Source of the DNA: Sessilibacter corallicola
GTDB lineage: Bacteria; Pseudomonadota; Gammaproteobacteria; Pseudomonadales; Cellvibrionaceae
Length of the DNA: 64,000 bases
Assembly: GCF_021290925.1 (NCBI RefSeq)
Contig: NZ_JAJSLX010000002.1
Location: forward strand, 1,484,235 to 1,548,234
Reading direction: 5' to 3'
Shown here: positions 56,386 to 64,000 of the stretch, piece after piece
Numbering within the stretch: the stretch's first letter is position 1
Layout: every line of letters starts with the position of its first letter
Translations under genes and position numbers: made by a program
Notes under the pieces: generated by a model
Seen by the model: only the letters and a program-made list of their open reading frames with translations
What the model was told of the DNA's origin: nothing
Database searches by the model: none

Positions 56386-56711
56386 TGGTGTGAGTTTCAA
56401 TTGCTGCTTTTTAACTCAATAATTTAATATTTCTTGTCTGCTTTCATTTTTCTATCTTTTTATTTCTCGTTTTTTACTCATTTCTTTGCCTCAATTTTAT
56501 ATATGAGGAAAAGCTATTTGCGATTTGTTTTCTACTCTTAAAAGTAATAAAAAATTAAGTAGAAATTAAGATAAAAAAGTGTTGTTCATGAATAAATTTA
56601 GGCGTTAACTTAATGCATTAAGAATTACTGCATGTATTCATTCGTTGAGTATTTAGTCATATAACAAAGATCTAATATTGATCAATAAAGCGCTATTAAG
56701 GAGAACTGAAA
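56386..56711. other. Promoter region of the dehydrogenase operon
   Basis: These 326 AT-rich bases contain copy A of the composite control element (listed separately) and, between its two parts, a possible promoter TTGTTC (56582-56587), 17 bases, TTAACT (56605-56610). AAGGAG (56698-56703) is the ribosome binding site of the next gene. No gene is visible. Confidence 0.5.
56551..56622. promoter_or_regulatory. Composite LacI-type control element, copy A
   Basis: AAAATTAAGTAGAAATTAAG (56551-56570) is a direct repeat of ATTAAG with an 11-base period. The perfect palindrome CTTAATGCATTAAG (56609-56622) begins 58 bases downstream of its start and overlaps the putative -10 box. The same pair of elements occurs in three other places in this locus. 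LacI regulators bind such 14-bp palindromes with a central CpG-like or variable pair. Confidence 0.72.
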
Positions 56712-57704
56712 ATGATCCCAGAAAAGATGAAGGCATTCCAATTTGTAGGAAAAAATCAGGTGGGTATTTTTGACGTACCAGTTCCCGAGTTGAAAAACGA
56801 AAACAGCATTTTAATTAAAAATGATGCCGCCATCATTTGTAATATGACCGATACTCATATTTATGAAGGGGCGCACGAGCCCAACGGTCCAAGTGGTTGG
56901 GATATGCCGCTTCCGTGTACCCAAGGGCACGAAAGCTCGGGTATTGTGGTTAAAAAGGGCAGTGCGGTTACCAATGTTGATGTCGGTGATCGTGTTGCCT
57001 TGTGTGGTTGGTTTGAATCCGGTTCGTTCGCAGAATATACCATGGCGTCAGGCGGCTACATTAAAGTCAGCAATTCTATGCCTGCGGAACAAGCCGCTTT
57101 GGTTGAGATGCTTTCGTGCGTTTATTTAATCGTCGACCAAGTGTTTACCATTGGCGAAAGTGTGGTTTTGATGGGGGCGGGAGCTGCGGGTTCATTGGGA
57201 TTAAAACTCGTTAAAGCCGGCGGTGCCACCAAAATTATTGTTGTTGAACCTCATGAAGGTAAAAGAGAATACGCCAAGGCCAACGGTGCCCATTATGTAA
57301 TTGACCCGAATTCTGAAGACGTTGCCGCAAAAGTTCGTGAATACACCAACGGTAAAATGGTTGATGTTGTGATGGAATTTTCGGGTTATGCGGAATCTCT
57401 CGCGGTGATGAACAGCTGTGTTCGCCGTGGTGGAAAAATTGGATTATTCGGTGTTTGTCCGCATCCAACGACCGTAAATATGTACGATTTACACATGAAT
57501 TGGGCAACTATCGTAACGGCGGGTTACAAGCGTGGTTACACCGAATACGTTCAAGAAAAAGCGGTAGAAATGATTGAAGCAGGGGTCGTGAATATCGACG
57601 ATATGGTAACGCACCGAATTAAATTGGAACAAATCGAAGAAGCTTTCCATATGATTCAAAAAGGTGAAGAAAATATTCGTAAAATTCTTATTGAGTTCGA
57701 ATAA
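56712..57704 (+). CDS. Zinc-type alcohol dehydrogenase-like MDR protein
   Basis: A 330-residue MDR dehydrogenase, probably NAD-dependent and acting on a sugar, polyol or sugar acid. GHESSG holds the catalytic-zinc region, CNMTDTHIYEG is the ligand loop, and LMGAGAAGSLGLKLVKAGG is the Rossmann motif. The structural-zinc four-cysteine lobe is absent. A strong AAGGAG precedes the ATG. It is followed after 5 nt by a Gfo/Idh/MocA enzyme; two such dehydrogenases in tandem are common in sugar-oxidation routes. A copy of the composite operator lies upstream. Confidence 0.88.
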   Translation: MIPEKMKAFQFVGKNQVGIFDVPVPELKNENSILIKNDAAIICNMTDTHIYEGAHEPNGPSGWDMPLPCTQGHESSGIVVKKGSAVTNVDVGDRVALCGWFESGSFAEYTMASGGYIKVSNSMPAEQAALVEMLSCVYLIVDQVFTIGESVVLMGAGAAGSLGLKLVKAGGATKIIVVEPHEGKREYAKANGAHYVIDPNSEDVAAKVREYTNGKMVDVVMEFSGYAESLAVMNSCVRRGGKIGLFGVCPHPTTVNMYDLHMNWATIVTAGYKRGYTEYVQEKAVEMIEAGVVNIDDMVTHRIKLEQIEEAFHMIQKGEENIRKILIEFE

Positions 57705-57709
57705 TCGTC

Positions 57710-58813
57710 GTGGACGGTAATTTATCGATCGGCATAGTTGGCTGTGGGAGTATTACCGAAATAGGTATACTTCCACACCTAGCGTTGCATGGCGTTGCTG
57801 TGGAAGCGCTTTGCGATATTGCTTTGCCCCGTGTTGAACTCTTGGCCGATCAATACCACGTGCCAAAACGCTACACGGATTATCAAAAATTACTTGATGA
57901 TTCCAATATTAATGCGCTTATTATTGCCTCGCCAATTACATTGCATTATCAGCAGGCTCATGCGGCATTAACGGCAGGAAAGCACGTATACGTGCAAAAA
58001 ACGTTTACCGAAACCAGTCAACAAGCGTATGAATTAATCGATATTGCTCAGAATAAAAACCTAACGCTCGCGGCCTCTCCTGGGCAAATTCTATTGCCTG
58101 TTATGAAAAAAGCAGCGGAATTAATTTGTAACGATTACCTAGGAACCATCTACAGTGCAATTTCTGTCAATTGGGCGCCTGGGCACGAGTATGAGCCGAG
58201 CCGTCAAGATACGTCTAATTCTGCGTTGAACCCAAATTGGTACTATCAGCCCGGTGGTGGACCACTGCGCGATATGGGTATTTACGCACTCCACACGTTA
58301 ATCAGTTTGTTAGGTGATGTTGAAGAAGTTTTTGCTTACGCAAATACACCTGTTGCCGAGAAAACCTGGGGTGAATCTAAAATACCAGTAAATACGCCGG
58401 ACAATTACGGCATTAATCTCAAATTTAACAATGGCACTTTAGCCCAAGTTGTCACTGGTTTTTGTTCGATGCCGGCATTGGTTGAATGGGGACACATAAG
58501 CATTGTTGGTTCTATGGGTGCTATGGATATTCGGCGAGTTCCCGGATTTGGGTCACGCTATGAACTCGTTATAAATCATAATCACTCAAGCGAGGTAGAA
58601 CGATTCAGTTTTGGCTCTGGCCTGGGTGATGTGAGTGACGCTATTGACGAAGCACATGTGGCTTTGGATATTCTTGATTTTCTCACGGCGGTAAAAAATA
58701 AGAAAAAACCGGGCGCAAGCCCCAATACGGCTGTGAAAGCGATTGCGTTGGTTGAGGCAATTGAATATTCCATTGATACTCGCCAACCTGTATCTGTGAG
58801 TTACAAAAAATAA
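57710..58813 (+). CDS. Gfo/Idh/MocA family oxidoreductase
   Basis: A 367-residue NAD(P)-dependent sugar dehydrogenase or epimerase-like enzyme. IGIVGCGSITEIG is the nucleotide-binding N-terminus, VYVQKTFTETSQQ corresponds to the usual EKP motif region (here QKT, so the common E-K-P is altered), and PGGGPLRDMGIYALHTL contains the GG-x-x-x-D-x-G-x-H-like catalytic block with Y-x-x-H. The start is GTG at 57710, 5 nt after the previous stop. It is part of the LacI-controlled operon. The change of EKP to QKT may affect the lysine environment; the lysine itself is present. Confidence 0.88.
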   Translation: MDGNLSIGIVGCGSITEIGILPHLALHGVAVEALCDIALPRVELLADQYHVPKRYTDYQKLLDDSNINALIIASPITLHYQQAHAALTAGKHVYVQKTFTETSQQAYELIDIAQNKNLTLAASPGQILLPVMKKAAELICNDYLGTIYSAISVNWAPGHEYEPSRQDTSNSALNPNWYYQPGGGPLRDMGIYALHTLISLLGDVEEVFAYANTPVAEKTWGESKIPVNTPDNYGINLKFNNGTLAQVVTGFCSMPALVEWGHISIVGSMGAMDIRRVPGFGSRYELVINHNHSSEVERFSFGSGLGDVSDAIDEAHVALDILDFLTAVKNKKKPGASPNTAVKAIALVEAIEYSIDTRQPVSVSYKK

Positions 58814-59138
58814 TAAAGTATAAACACATGGCTTAATAAAATGCTTAAGTCATTATTCAAACATTCAAAAATATGCATCGGGAGAGTAGCGGTTTTTTTA
58901 GTTTCTTTTTGCTGGTTTATTCTTGTTAACTTCTTTTGGTTAGTTTCTGGATTAGTGATTTTTCTTAAAAATTAAGTGGAAATTAAGAAGATTTCGGCTT
59001 GCTAGAAGAAATTGAAGTTCGGTATCTTAATGCATTAAGAACTTATAAAAATCTCCGGCTATTAACGCGAAAAAGAAAGTTATTACATTATTACTGTAAC
59101 GAACAGTTTCTAATTTTCGTGCCGAAAAATATGAAGGT
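58814..59138. other. Promoter region of the alpha-glucosidase gene
   Basis: These 325 bases hold no gene. They carry copy B of the composite control element and a possible promoter TTGCTA (58999-59004), 18 bases, TATCTT (59023-59028). No clear terminator of the preceding operon is visible. Confidence 0.45.
58968..59039. promoter_or_regulatory. Composite LacI-type control element, copy B
   Basis: AAAATTAAGTGGAAATTAAG (58968-58987) and the palindrome CTTAATGCATTAAG (59026-59039), start to start 58 bases, the same spacing and the same palindrome as copy A. The palindrome overlaps the putative -10 of the GH13 gene. Confidence 0.72.
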
Positions 59139-60776
59139 ATGACAGTGGACATTATTACGAAAGACCAAAATTCTCTTTGGTGGAAAGGTGCAACCATTTA
59201 TCAAATTTATCCACGCAGCTACTGCGATGCCAATCAAGATGGCATGGGTGATTTGGCTGGCATTACCTCTAAGCTTGGTTACATTGCCAGTTTAGGTGTT
59301 GATGCAATATGGATTTCTCCCTTTTTTACCTCACCCATGAAAGATTTTGGTTACGATATTTCTAATTATCGTGATGTTGATCCTACCTTCGGTTCTCTCG
59401 AAGATTTTCGAGCATTATTAAATACCGCTCATGCGTTGAATTTAAAAGTGATTATTGATCAGGTATACAGCCACACTTCTGATCAGCACGCTTGGTTTAC
59501 GGAAAGCCGACAAGATCGTACAAACCCTAAAGCCGACTGGTATGTATGGGCAGATCCGAAAGCCGATGGAACGCCTCCGAACAATTGGTTGTCGCTGTTT
59601 GGTGGTAAGGCCTGGAGCTGGGATTCTCGTCGTGAGCAATATTATCTGCATAACTTTTTAGACAGCCAACCCGATTTAAATTTTCACAATCCACAAGTGC
59701 GCGAAGCCCAATTAGAGAATGCTCGTTTTTGGTTGGACATGGGTGTTGATGGATTCCGACTTGATGTCGTTAATTTTTATTACCACAGCAAAGGGTTGGA
59801 AGATAACCCAGCAACGCCAACGGACGAGCCAAAAACCTTAGCTGTATCATCGGATAATCCCTACTGTCTACAGCGTCATCGCTACGATATTAGCCAGCCG
59901 GAAAATCTAGAATTTTTACGTGATTTACGCAATGTGTTAAACGATTACCCAAACACCACGACGGTTGGAGAAATCAGTGCCGACGACCCTTTGGTGATTA
60001 TGTCTCAGTACACATCGGGTAACGATAAATTGCACATGGCGTACACGTTTGATCTTCTTAAAGAACATTGCAGCGCCGATTACATTCGCGGTGTGATTTC
60101 TACCATTGAAGAAAGAATAGGGGATGGCTGGCCGTGTTGGGCCATTTCTAATCACGATGTGATGAGATACACCACCCGTTGGGGTGACAATGAGGGTCTC
60201 CACTTTTCTCGTGTTGCTGTTGCGATGCTGATGTCATTGCGTGGTAGCGTTTGTTTGTACCAGGGCGATGAGTTGGGCTTGCCCGAAGCTGACGTTCCTT
60301 ACGACGATATCCAAGATCCTTACGGTTTGCCATTTTGGCCGAAATACAAAGGCAGAGACGGTTGTCGCACACCCATGGTTTGGAGTGATTCTGAAAACGG
60401 TGGTTTTTCAGAGGTAAAACCCTGGTTGCCGGTTGATAAACGTCATTTAGGGTTATCGGTTGATCAACAAGAAAATCAACTTGAAAGTACATTGAATTCG
60501 ATCAGACAATTAATTACTTGGCGAAAAGGCCAACCCGCTTTAATTAATGGTGAAATCGAAATCCTGAGTGACGAAGGTGAAATGTTGTTGTGGACTCGAA
60601 CCTGTGCGGAGCAAAAACTGTTGGTTGCACTGAATATGACCGGGGATACGCTTCGCAGCCCATTAACGGTTGGTATAAAAAGCTTATTAACAGGTCACGG
60701 GTTTCATGGGTCTATAGAAGATGAAACCATTGTTTTGGGTCCGTACGAGGCTTTATTTGCAGAAATTTCCGATTGA
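59139..60776 (+). CDS. GH13 alpha-glucosidase (oligo-1,6-glucosidase type)
   Basis: A 545-residue cytosolic glycoside hydrolase of family 13, probably the alpha-glucosidase/oligo-1,6-glucosidase branch. No signal peptide is present. WWKGATIYQIYPRSYCDANQDGMGDLAGI is the classic start, the nucleophile is Asp209 in GFRLDV, the acid/base is Glu278 in VGEIS, and Asp340 in NHD is the stabiliser. It would cleave imported alpha-glucosides. GAAGG lies only 1 nt before ATG 59139 but 7 nt before a GTG at 59145, which may be the true start. Copy B of the operator lies upstream, and the LacI gene follows. Confidence 0.93.
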   Translation: MTVDIITKDQNSLWWKGATIYQIYPRSYCDANQDGMGDLAGITSKLGYIASLGVDAIWISPFFTSPMKDFGYDISNYRDVDPTFGSLEDFRALLNTAHALNLKVIIDQVYSHTSDQHAWFTESRQDRTNPKADWYVWADPKADGTPPNNWLSLFGGKAWSWDSRREQYYLHNFLDSQPDLNFHNPQVREAQLENARFWLDMGVDGFRLDVVNFYYHSKGLEDNPATPTDEPKTLAVSSDNPYCLQRHRYDISQPENLEFLRDLRNVLNDYPNTTTVGEISADDPLVIMSQYTSGNDKLHMAYTFDLLKEHCSADYIRGVISTIEERIGDGWPCWAISNHDVMRYTTRWGDNEGLHFSRVAVAMLMSLRGSVCLYQGDELGLPEADVPYDDIQDPYGLPFWPKYKGRDGCRTPMVWSDSENGGFSEVKPWLPVDKRHLGLSVDQQENQLESTLNSIRQLITWRKGQPALINGEIEILSDEGEMLLWTRTCAEQKLLVALNMTGDTLRSPLTVGIKSLLTGHGFHGSIEDETIVLGPYEALFAEISD

Positions 60777-60868
60777 TTTTAGAGTTTAATCACTGGCTCC
60801 TTTAATAAAAGGTTGTCTACTATCAATCGATAAACAATGTAATTTTACTGAAAAACAGGAGTTGCACG

Positions 60869-61915
60869 GTGGTAAAAACGGTAGGTAAATTAACACTCAA
60901 AGATGTGGCCGCACAATTGGGGGTTTCTAACGCTACTGTTTCCAATGCATTTAATCGGCCGGGCCAACTGTCGCGTGAATTGCGTGAACACATTCTCGAT
61001 CAGTGTCGAGTTATTGGTTATCCCGGACCGAATGCCGCCGCGCGCAGTTTGCGCACAGGTAAAACTGGAATTATTGGGGTTATGTTATCCAACTACCTGA
61101 GCTACAGCTTTTCCGATCCTGTTGCGCATCAATTTTTGCAAGGTTTGGCTGAGGTATTTGAAGAGCGCGAATACAATTTATTGGTTATGCCATCGCGCGA
61201 TCACGTTAAGTTAACCAGCGGCTACGAATCCTTTGTTGATGGCTTTATTGTTTACGGGCCGCCGCAACCTCAAAAGCTGGATCAATTAATCAGCCAGCAT
61301 AAAAGTATTATTACCGTTGATTTTGAAATCGAAGGCTGTGTTTCGGTTAACATCGACAATTACGCTGGTGCGCTCGCCTGTGCTGAACACGCATTAGCGT
61401 CTATGTCTTCTTCTGGGCACGCAGCCATACTGGGTTTACGAATTAATGATCAGAATCGAGTTTGCCGTTTAGAAGAAGGTTTGCTGTTTGCTGAATCGAC
61501 CATCACTATTCAGCGCTTGCGCGGTTTTCAAGACGCGGCCAAAGCTTACAAAACGCCCATTCATCCGAGGATGATTTGGCAAATTCCCGACAACACCCAC
61601 AAGCAGGGTTATCAAGCCGCAAAAGAAGCGCTCATGTCTGATCCAAGGCCCGAAGTGCTCCTATGCATGAGTGACAGAATTGCACTGGCGGCGTTACAGG
61701 CGGCGCGTCATTTGGGACTGCGTGTTCCCGAAGACGTAAAAATTACTGGGTTTGATGATATTCCCGAATCTCATACGCAGCATCCAACACTCACTACAGT
61801 GCATCAACAGAGCAAAGATAAAGGCACCATTGCCGCTGAAATTTTTCTTGGTATGCGTGAAGAAAAAAGCCTGGTTTTGGCTACTGAACTAATGATTCGC
61901 GAAAGTTGCCCTTAG
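60869..61915 (+). CDS. LacI family transcriptional regulator
   Basis: A 348-residue LacI-type repressor. The helix-turn-helix is at about residues 8-27 (LKDVAAQLGVSNATVSNAFN), followed by the hinge helix region with ARSLRTGKTG and a periplasmic-binding-like sugar domain ending in GFDDIPESHTQHPTLTTVHQ. The start is GTG at 60869 with AGGAG eight bases upstream. It is the obvious candidate to bind the CTTAATNNATTAAG palindromes around it. No such site lies before its own gene, so it does not appear to regulate itself. Confidence 0.94.
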   Translation: MVKTVGKLTLKDVAAQLGVSNATVSNAFNRPGQLSRELREHILDQCRVIGYPGPNAAARSLRTGKTGIIGVMLSNYLSYSFSDPVAHQFLQGLAEVFEEREYNLLVMPSRDHVKLTSGYESFVDGFIVYGPPQPQKLDQLISQHKSIITVDFEIEGCVSVNIDNYAGALACAEHALASMSSSGHAAILGLRINDQNRVCRLEEGLLFAESTITIQRLRGFQDAAKAYKTPIHPRMIWQIPDNTHKQGYQAAKEALMSDPRPEVLLCMSDRIALAALQAARHLGLRVPEDVKITGFDDIPESHTQHPTLTTVHQQSKDKGTIAAEIFLGMREEKSLVLATELMIRESCP

Positions 61916-61949
61916 TATTTTATCTTCTTTTTAGCGGTATTTTTTGCTG

Positions 61950-62035
61950 TAAATTAAGTGAAAATTAAGAAAGTTGAGCACTTGTAGTGGTTCTCGGATT
62001 AGGCGAATATTAGATCAGTTTCTTAATGGATTAAG
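61950..62035. promoter_or_regulatory. Composite LacI-type control element, copy C
   Basis: TAAATTAAGTGAAAATTAAG (61950-61969) and the palindrome CTTAATGGATTAAG (62022-62035), 72 bases apart, start to start. The palindrome has flanking TT and AA, so the wider match is TTCTTAATGGATTAAGAA. It is the farther of two elements before the receptor gene. Confidence 0.7.
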
Positions 62036-62347
62036 AAGATTATTTAAACAAAAGTAATCTAAAGAAGAGTGTGGTGTTCTTTAGTTTTAATAAATAAGAA
62101 TAATTGCAGTCCATTCAAAACGGATAACACCGAACAAATTAACGTATTGACGAGCCAAGTACTATAAAAATTTCGTCAGTAATAATTCTTGGTAATTTAT
62201 CGTTAAATTCCCAAGAATACATTCAAAAAGATCTATCTTTAGTTTTAAAGAATGACGATTAAATCAGTATTTTGAACATAATTATTGTTTTAAAAGTTAG
62301 CTCTAAAAATTAACAGAAAACGTATTAAACCACTTTTATTCGGTACA

Positions 62348-62433
62348 AAAATTAAGTCTAAATTAAGCCTGGTTACCGCTTGTTGTTTAGCCTTAAAAGA
62401 GTGAATAATAACTATTATTCTTAATCGATTAAG
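62348..62433. promoter_or_regulatory. Composite LacI-type control element, copy D
   Basis: AAAATTAAGTCTAAATTAAG (62348-62367) and the palindrome CTTAATCGATTAAG (62420-62433), again 72 bases apart. The palindrome extends to ATTCTTAATCGATTAAGAAT and has a central CG, as in classical LacI/GalR operators. It lies about 10 bases after the putative -10 box. Confidence 0.72.
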
Positions 62434-62579
62434 AATTAAGTGTTTAAAGCTCTCTGTAAAAACTGTCTGTTTTTAAAGATGTTATGTCTGGATTGAAAAT
62501 AAGAAATAACGCATTCAATTCTTCGACAATATAATTCAATACCAAAACAACCTAATAATAGAGTTGGTGGAGATTAGTG

Positions 62580-64000
62580 ATGACTAAAATAAAAATAAAA
62601 ATAAAAAACCGAAACCTATCATTTGCGTTTAAGAAGCACAAACTTGCGCAATGCATTAAATACATTTCACATGAGGGCGTTCAATGGTCAAATCCGTTTG
62701 TTAAATTACCTGTGCGTGCCTTGGCATTATCAAGTTTGATTGCTCTACCAACCTACGCTCAAGAAAACATCCTCGAAGAAGTTACCGTTACCGGTATTCG
62801 AAGCAGTTTGGAATCGGCTGCGAATTTAAAAGAGAACGCCGACGGTGTGGTTGATGCAATTTCAGCAGAAGATATTGGTAAATTTCCAGACTCAAACGTT
62901 GCCGAATCTCTTCAACGAATTACTGGTGTTGCTATTACTCGCGGACGTGGTGGTGACGGCCAATTTGTGACGATTCGTGGATTAGGCGAAGAATTCAACG
63001 CGGTTACTTTTAACGGTCGCTTACTCGCTACCGAAAACCGCGGCCGAGAATTCAGCTTTGATGTTATTGCTTCGGAATTAATTCGAACAGCAACCGTTAA
63101 TAAAACCTCCATTGCGTCTTTAGGTGACGGCAGTATTGGTGGCCGAGTTAATGTCGAAACGGCCAAACCTCTGGACGATCCGGGCCTTCATATTGCTGGT
63201 TCCGTTGCCAGTCAATACGATGAGCTTTCCGATGAATTCGGTCCAAAGTTTTCAGGTATTGTCAGTAATTCTTTTAACGATGATACTCTCGGTGCATTAT
63301 TTTCATTTGCGTATCAAAAACGCGATTTACGATCAGATGTTGCAGAAGCACTCGGGTTTTTTGAGGTTGACGTGGATACCTCTGGTAGCATTGATGACCC
63401 GAACGATGCAATTCCGATTGCACCCGGCGGCGAAGGATTATTTATTCCAGCACTGTCGGTGTTATCAAGCCCTGAAGAACGCGAGCGTTACAGCGGTACA
63501 TTTGCCCTTCAATGGCAGCCGAATATTAATACCGATATTACCTTTGACGCGCTTTATTCTCATTACGAAAGTCCAGCAACTGCGGTTGGTTACTCTATTT
63601 TTCCATTCGATGCCTCACTGGTAGAGCCAGGCAGCGTTCAATTTAACGATGCCGGAGCTATTACCAATGCGACTTACCGATCGGCTCCAGATGGGAGTAA
63701 TTTCCTGGTAAACGATTTCTTAGCGCGTTCTACCGAATCTGATGCCGACACCATTGCGCTCGGATTAAATGGTAAATTCCAAATTAATGAACGTTTATCA
63801 TTAACGGGTGATATTTCTTGGTCAAACGCAGACGGTACTCGTGATGATACTGGTTCCGACGATGGCAGTGGTCGTTTCTTTGTTGTGGGTGTTCGCGGTG
63901 CAGAAGCGACAATTTCTCCTGGAGACGAAGTTCCTAATCTGTCATTCACCGGCCCCGACAGCTTAGTGACCGACGCCGCTTCGTTGGCTGCTGCGAATCA
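62580..64000 (+). CDS. TonB-dependent receptor, 5' part (runs off the window)
   Basis: The first 473 residues of a TonB-dependent outer membrane transporter; the frame stays open to the end of the window. GGAG seven bases before the ATG supports the start. An unusual basic N-terminal extension (about 40 residues, starting MTKIKIKIKNRN) precedes a hydrophobic signal segment cut near TYAQE. The TonB box region is EEVTVTGIR, the plug domain has AESLQRITGVAITR and TIRGLGEEFNAVTFNGR, and barrel strands follow. It resembles the Xanthomonas/Caulobacter-type sugar receptors. With the alpha-glucosidase it suggests uptake of alpha-linked glucans or oligosaccharides. Confidence 0.92.
   Translation, partial: MTKIKIKIKNRNLSFAFKKHKLAQCIKYISHEGVQWSNPFVKLPVRALALSSLIALPTYAQENILEEVTVTGIRSSLESAANLKENADGVVDAISAEDIGKFPDSNVAESLQRITGVAITRGRGGDGQFVTIRGLGEEFNAVTFNGRLLATENRGREFSFDVIASELIRTATVNKTSIASLGDGSIGGRVNVETAKPLDDPGLHIAGSVASQYDELSDEFGPKFSGIVSNSFNDDTLGALFSFAYQKRDLRSDVAEALGFFEVDVDTSGSIDDPNDAIPIAPGGEGLFIPALSVLSSPEERERYSGTFALQWQPNINTDITFDALYSHYESPATAVGYSIFPFDASLVEPGSVQFNDAGAITNATYRSAPDGSNFLVNDFLARSTESDADTIALGLNGKFQINERLSLTGDISWSNADGTRDDTGSDDGSGRFFVVGVRGAEATISPGDEVPNLSFTGPDSLVTDAASLAAAN

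Larger units (their letters stand above)
61916..62579. other. Long promoter region of the TonB receptor with two control elements
   Basis: These 664 bases hold no gene. They contain two composite control elements (copies C and D), which suggests two tandem promoters. Candidate boxes are TTGTAG (61983-61988) with GAATAT for the first and TTGTTT (62382-62387), 17 bases, TAATAA (62405-62410) for the second. GGAG (62569-62572) is the ribosome binding site. Confidence 0.5.

Overview
The window looks like chromosomal DNA of a marine, polysaccharide-using gammaproteobacterium, probably of the Cellvibrionales/Saccharophagus type. The evidence is the pseudomonad-like housekeeping order (yfgM-bamB-der; ubiG-mupP-yciK; mtaD-like deaminase, gyrA, pheA, fused tyrA-aroA), a TonB-dependent receptor of the Xanthomonas/Caulobacter class next to a LacI regulator and a GH13 enzyme, a secreted clan GH-A-like hydrolase, and moderate to low GC. 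This placement is inference from gene order and families, not from a search.

Layout. 1-17.9 kb is core: YfgM (partial), BamB, Der, a DUF2167 membrane protein, YciK, MupP, UbiG, an amidohydrolase, GyrA, PheA, CysC, a TyrA-AroA fusion, CysD and CysN. The sulfate-activation genes cysC and cysDN are interleaved with the aromatic amino acid genes. 18-28.4 kb is mixed accessory DNA: small orphan lipoprotein and membrane genes, DUF2164, a cold-shock protein with a long leader, a SUFU-domain protein, a copper-storage-like four-helix protein, a large secreted metzincin-type protease, an NTF2-like protein, a 271-bp fold-back MITE abutting a LysR gene, and a GNAT. 28.5-34.8 kb holds a secreted glycoside hydrolase, AcnB and a DUF4124/peptidase-MA protein.

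34.8-42.4 kb is an AT-rich accessory island. It contains a Sll1717-type P-loop ATPase fused to a PD-(D/E)xK nuclease, a Ski2-like helicase that also ends in a PD-(D/E)xK nuclease, and two small membrane proteins. I regard the ATPase-nuclease plus helicase-nuclease pair as a candidate undescribed defence system.

43.5-54.3 kb is a Nit1C nitrilase cluster on the minus strand (MSMEG_0572-like protein, nitrilase, radical SAM, GNAT, AIR-synthase-like, MSMEG_0570-like, flavin oxidoreductase). It is extended in the same operon by an LnmK/Pnap_2097-like double-hotdog protein and a B12-dependent methylmalonyl-CoA mutase. A divergent MocR-type regulator faces the operon across a 347-bp region carrying paired TGATTGCA repeats.

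54.3-64 kb starts with an MDR oxidoreductase and a divergent LysR regulator. It then holds a carbohydrate locus: zinc-type dehydrogenase, Gfo/Idh/MocA oxidoreductase, GH13 alpha-glucosidase, LacI regulator and a TonB receptor cut by the window end. Four copies of a composite control element precede these genes: a 20-bp direct repeat of ATTAAG half-sites, then a CTTAATNNATTAAG palindrome 58 or 72 bp downstream, start to start. This links the genes into one predicted LacI regulon. I saw no tRNA, rRNA, CRISPR array or intact transposase gene.
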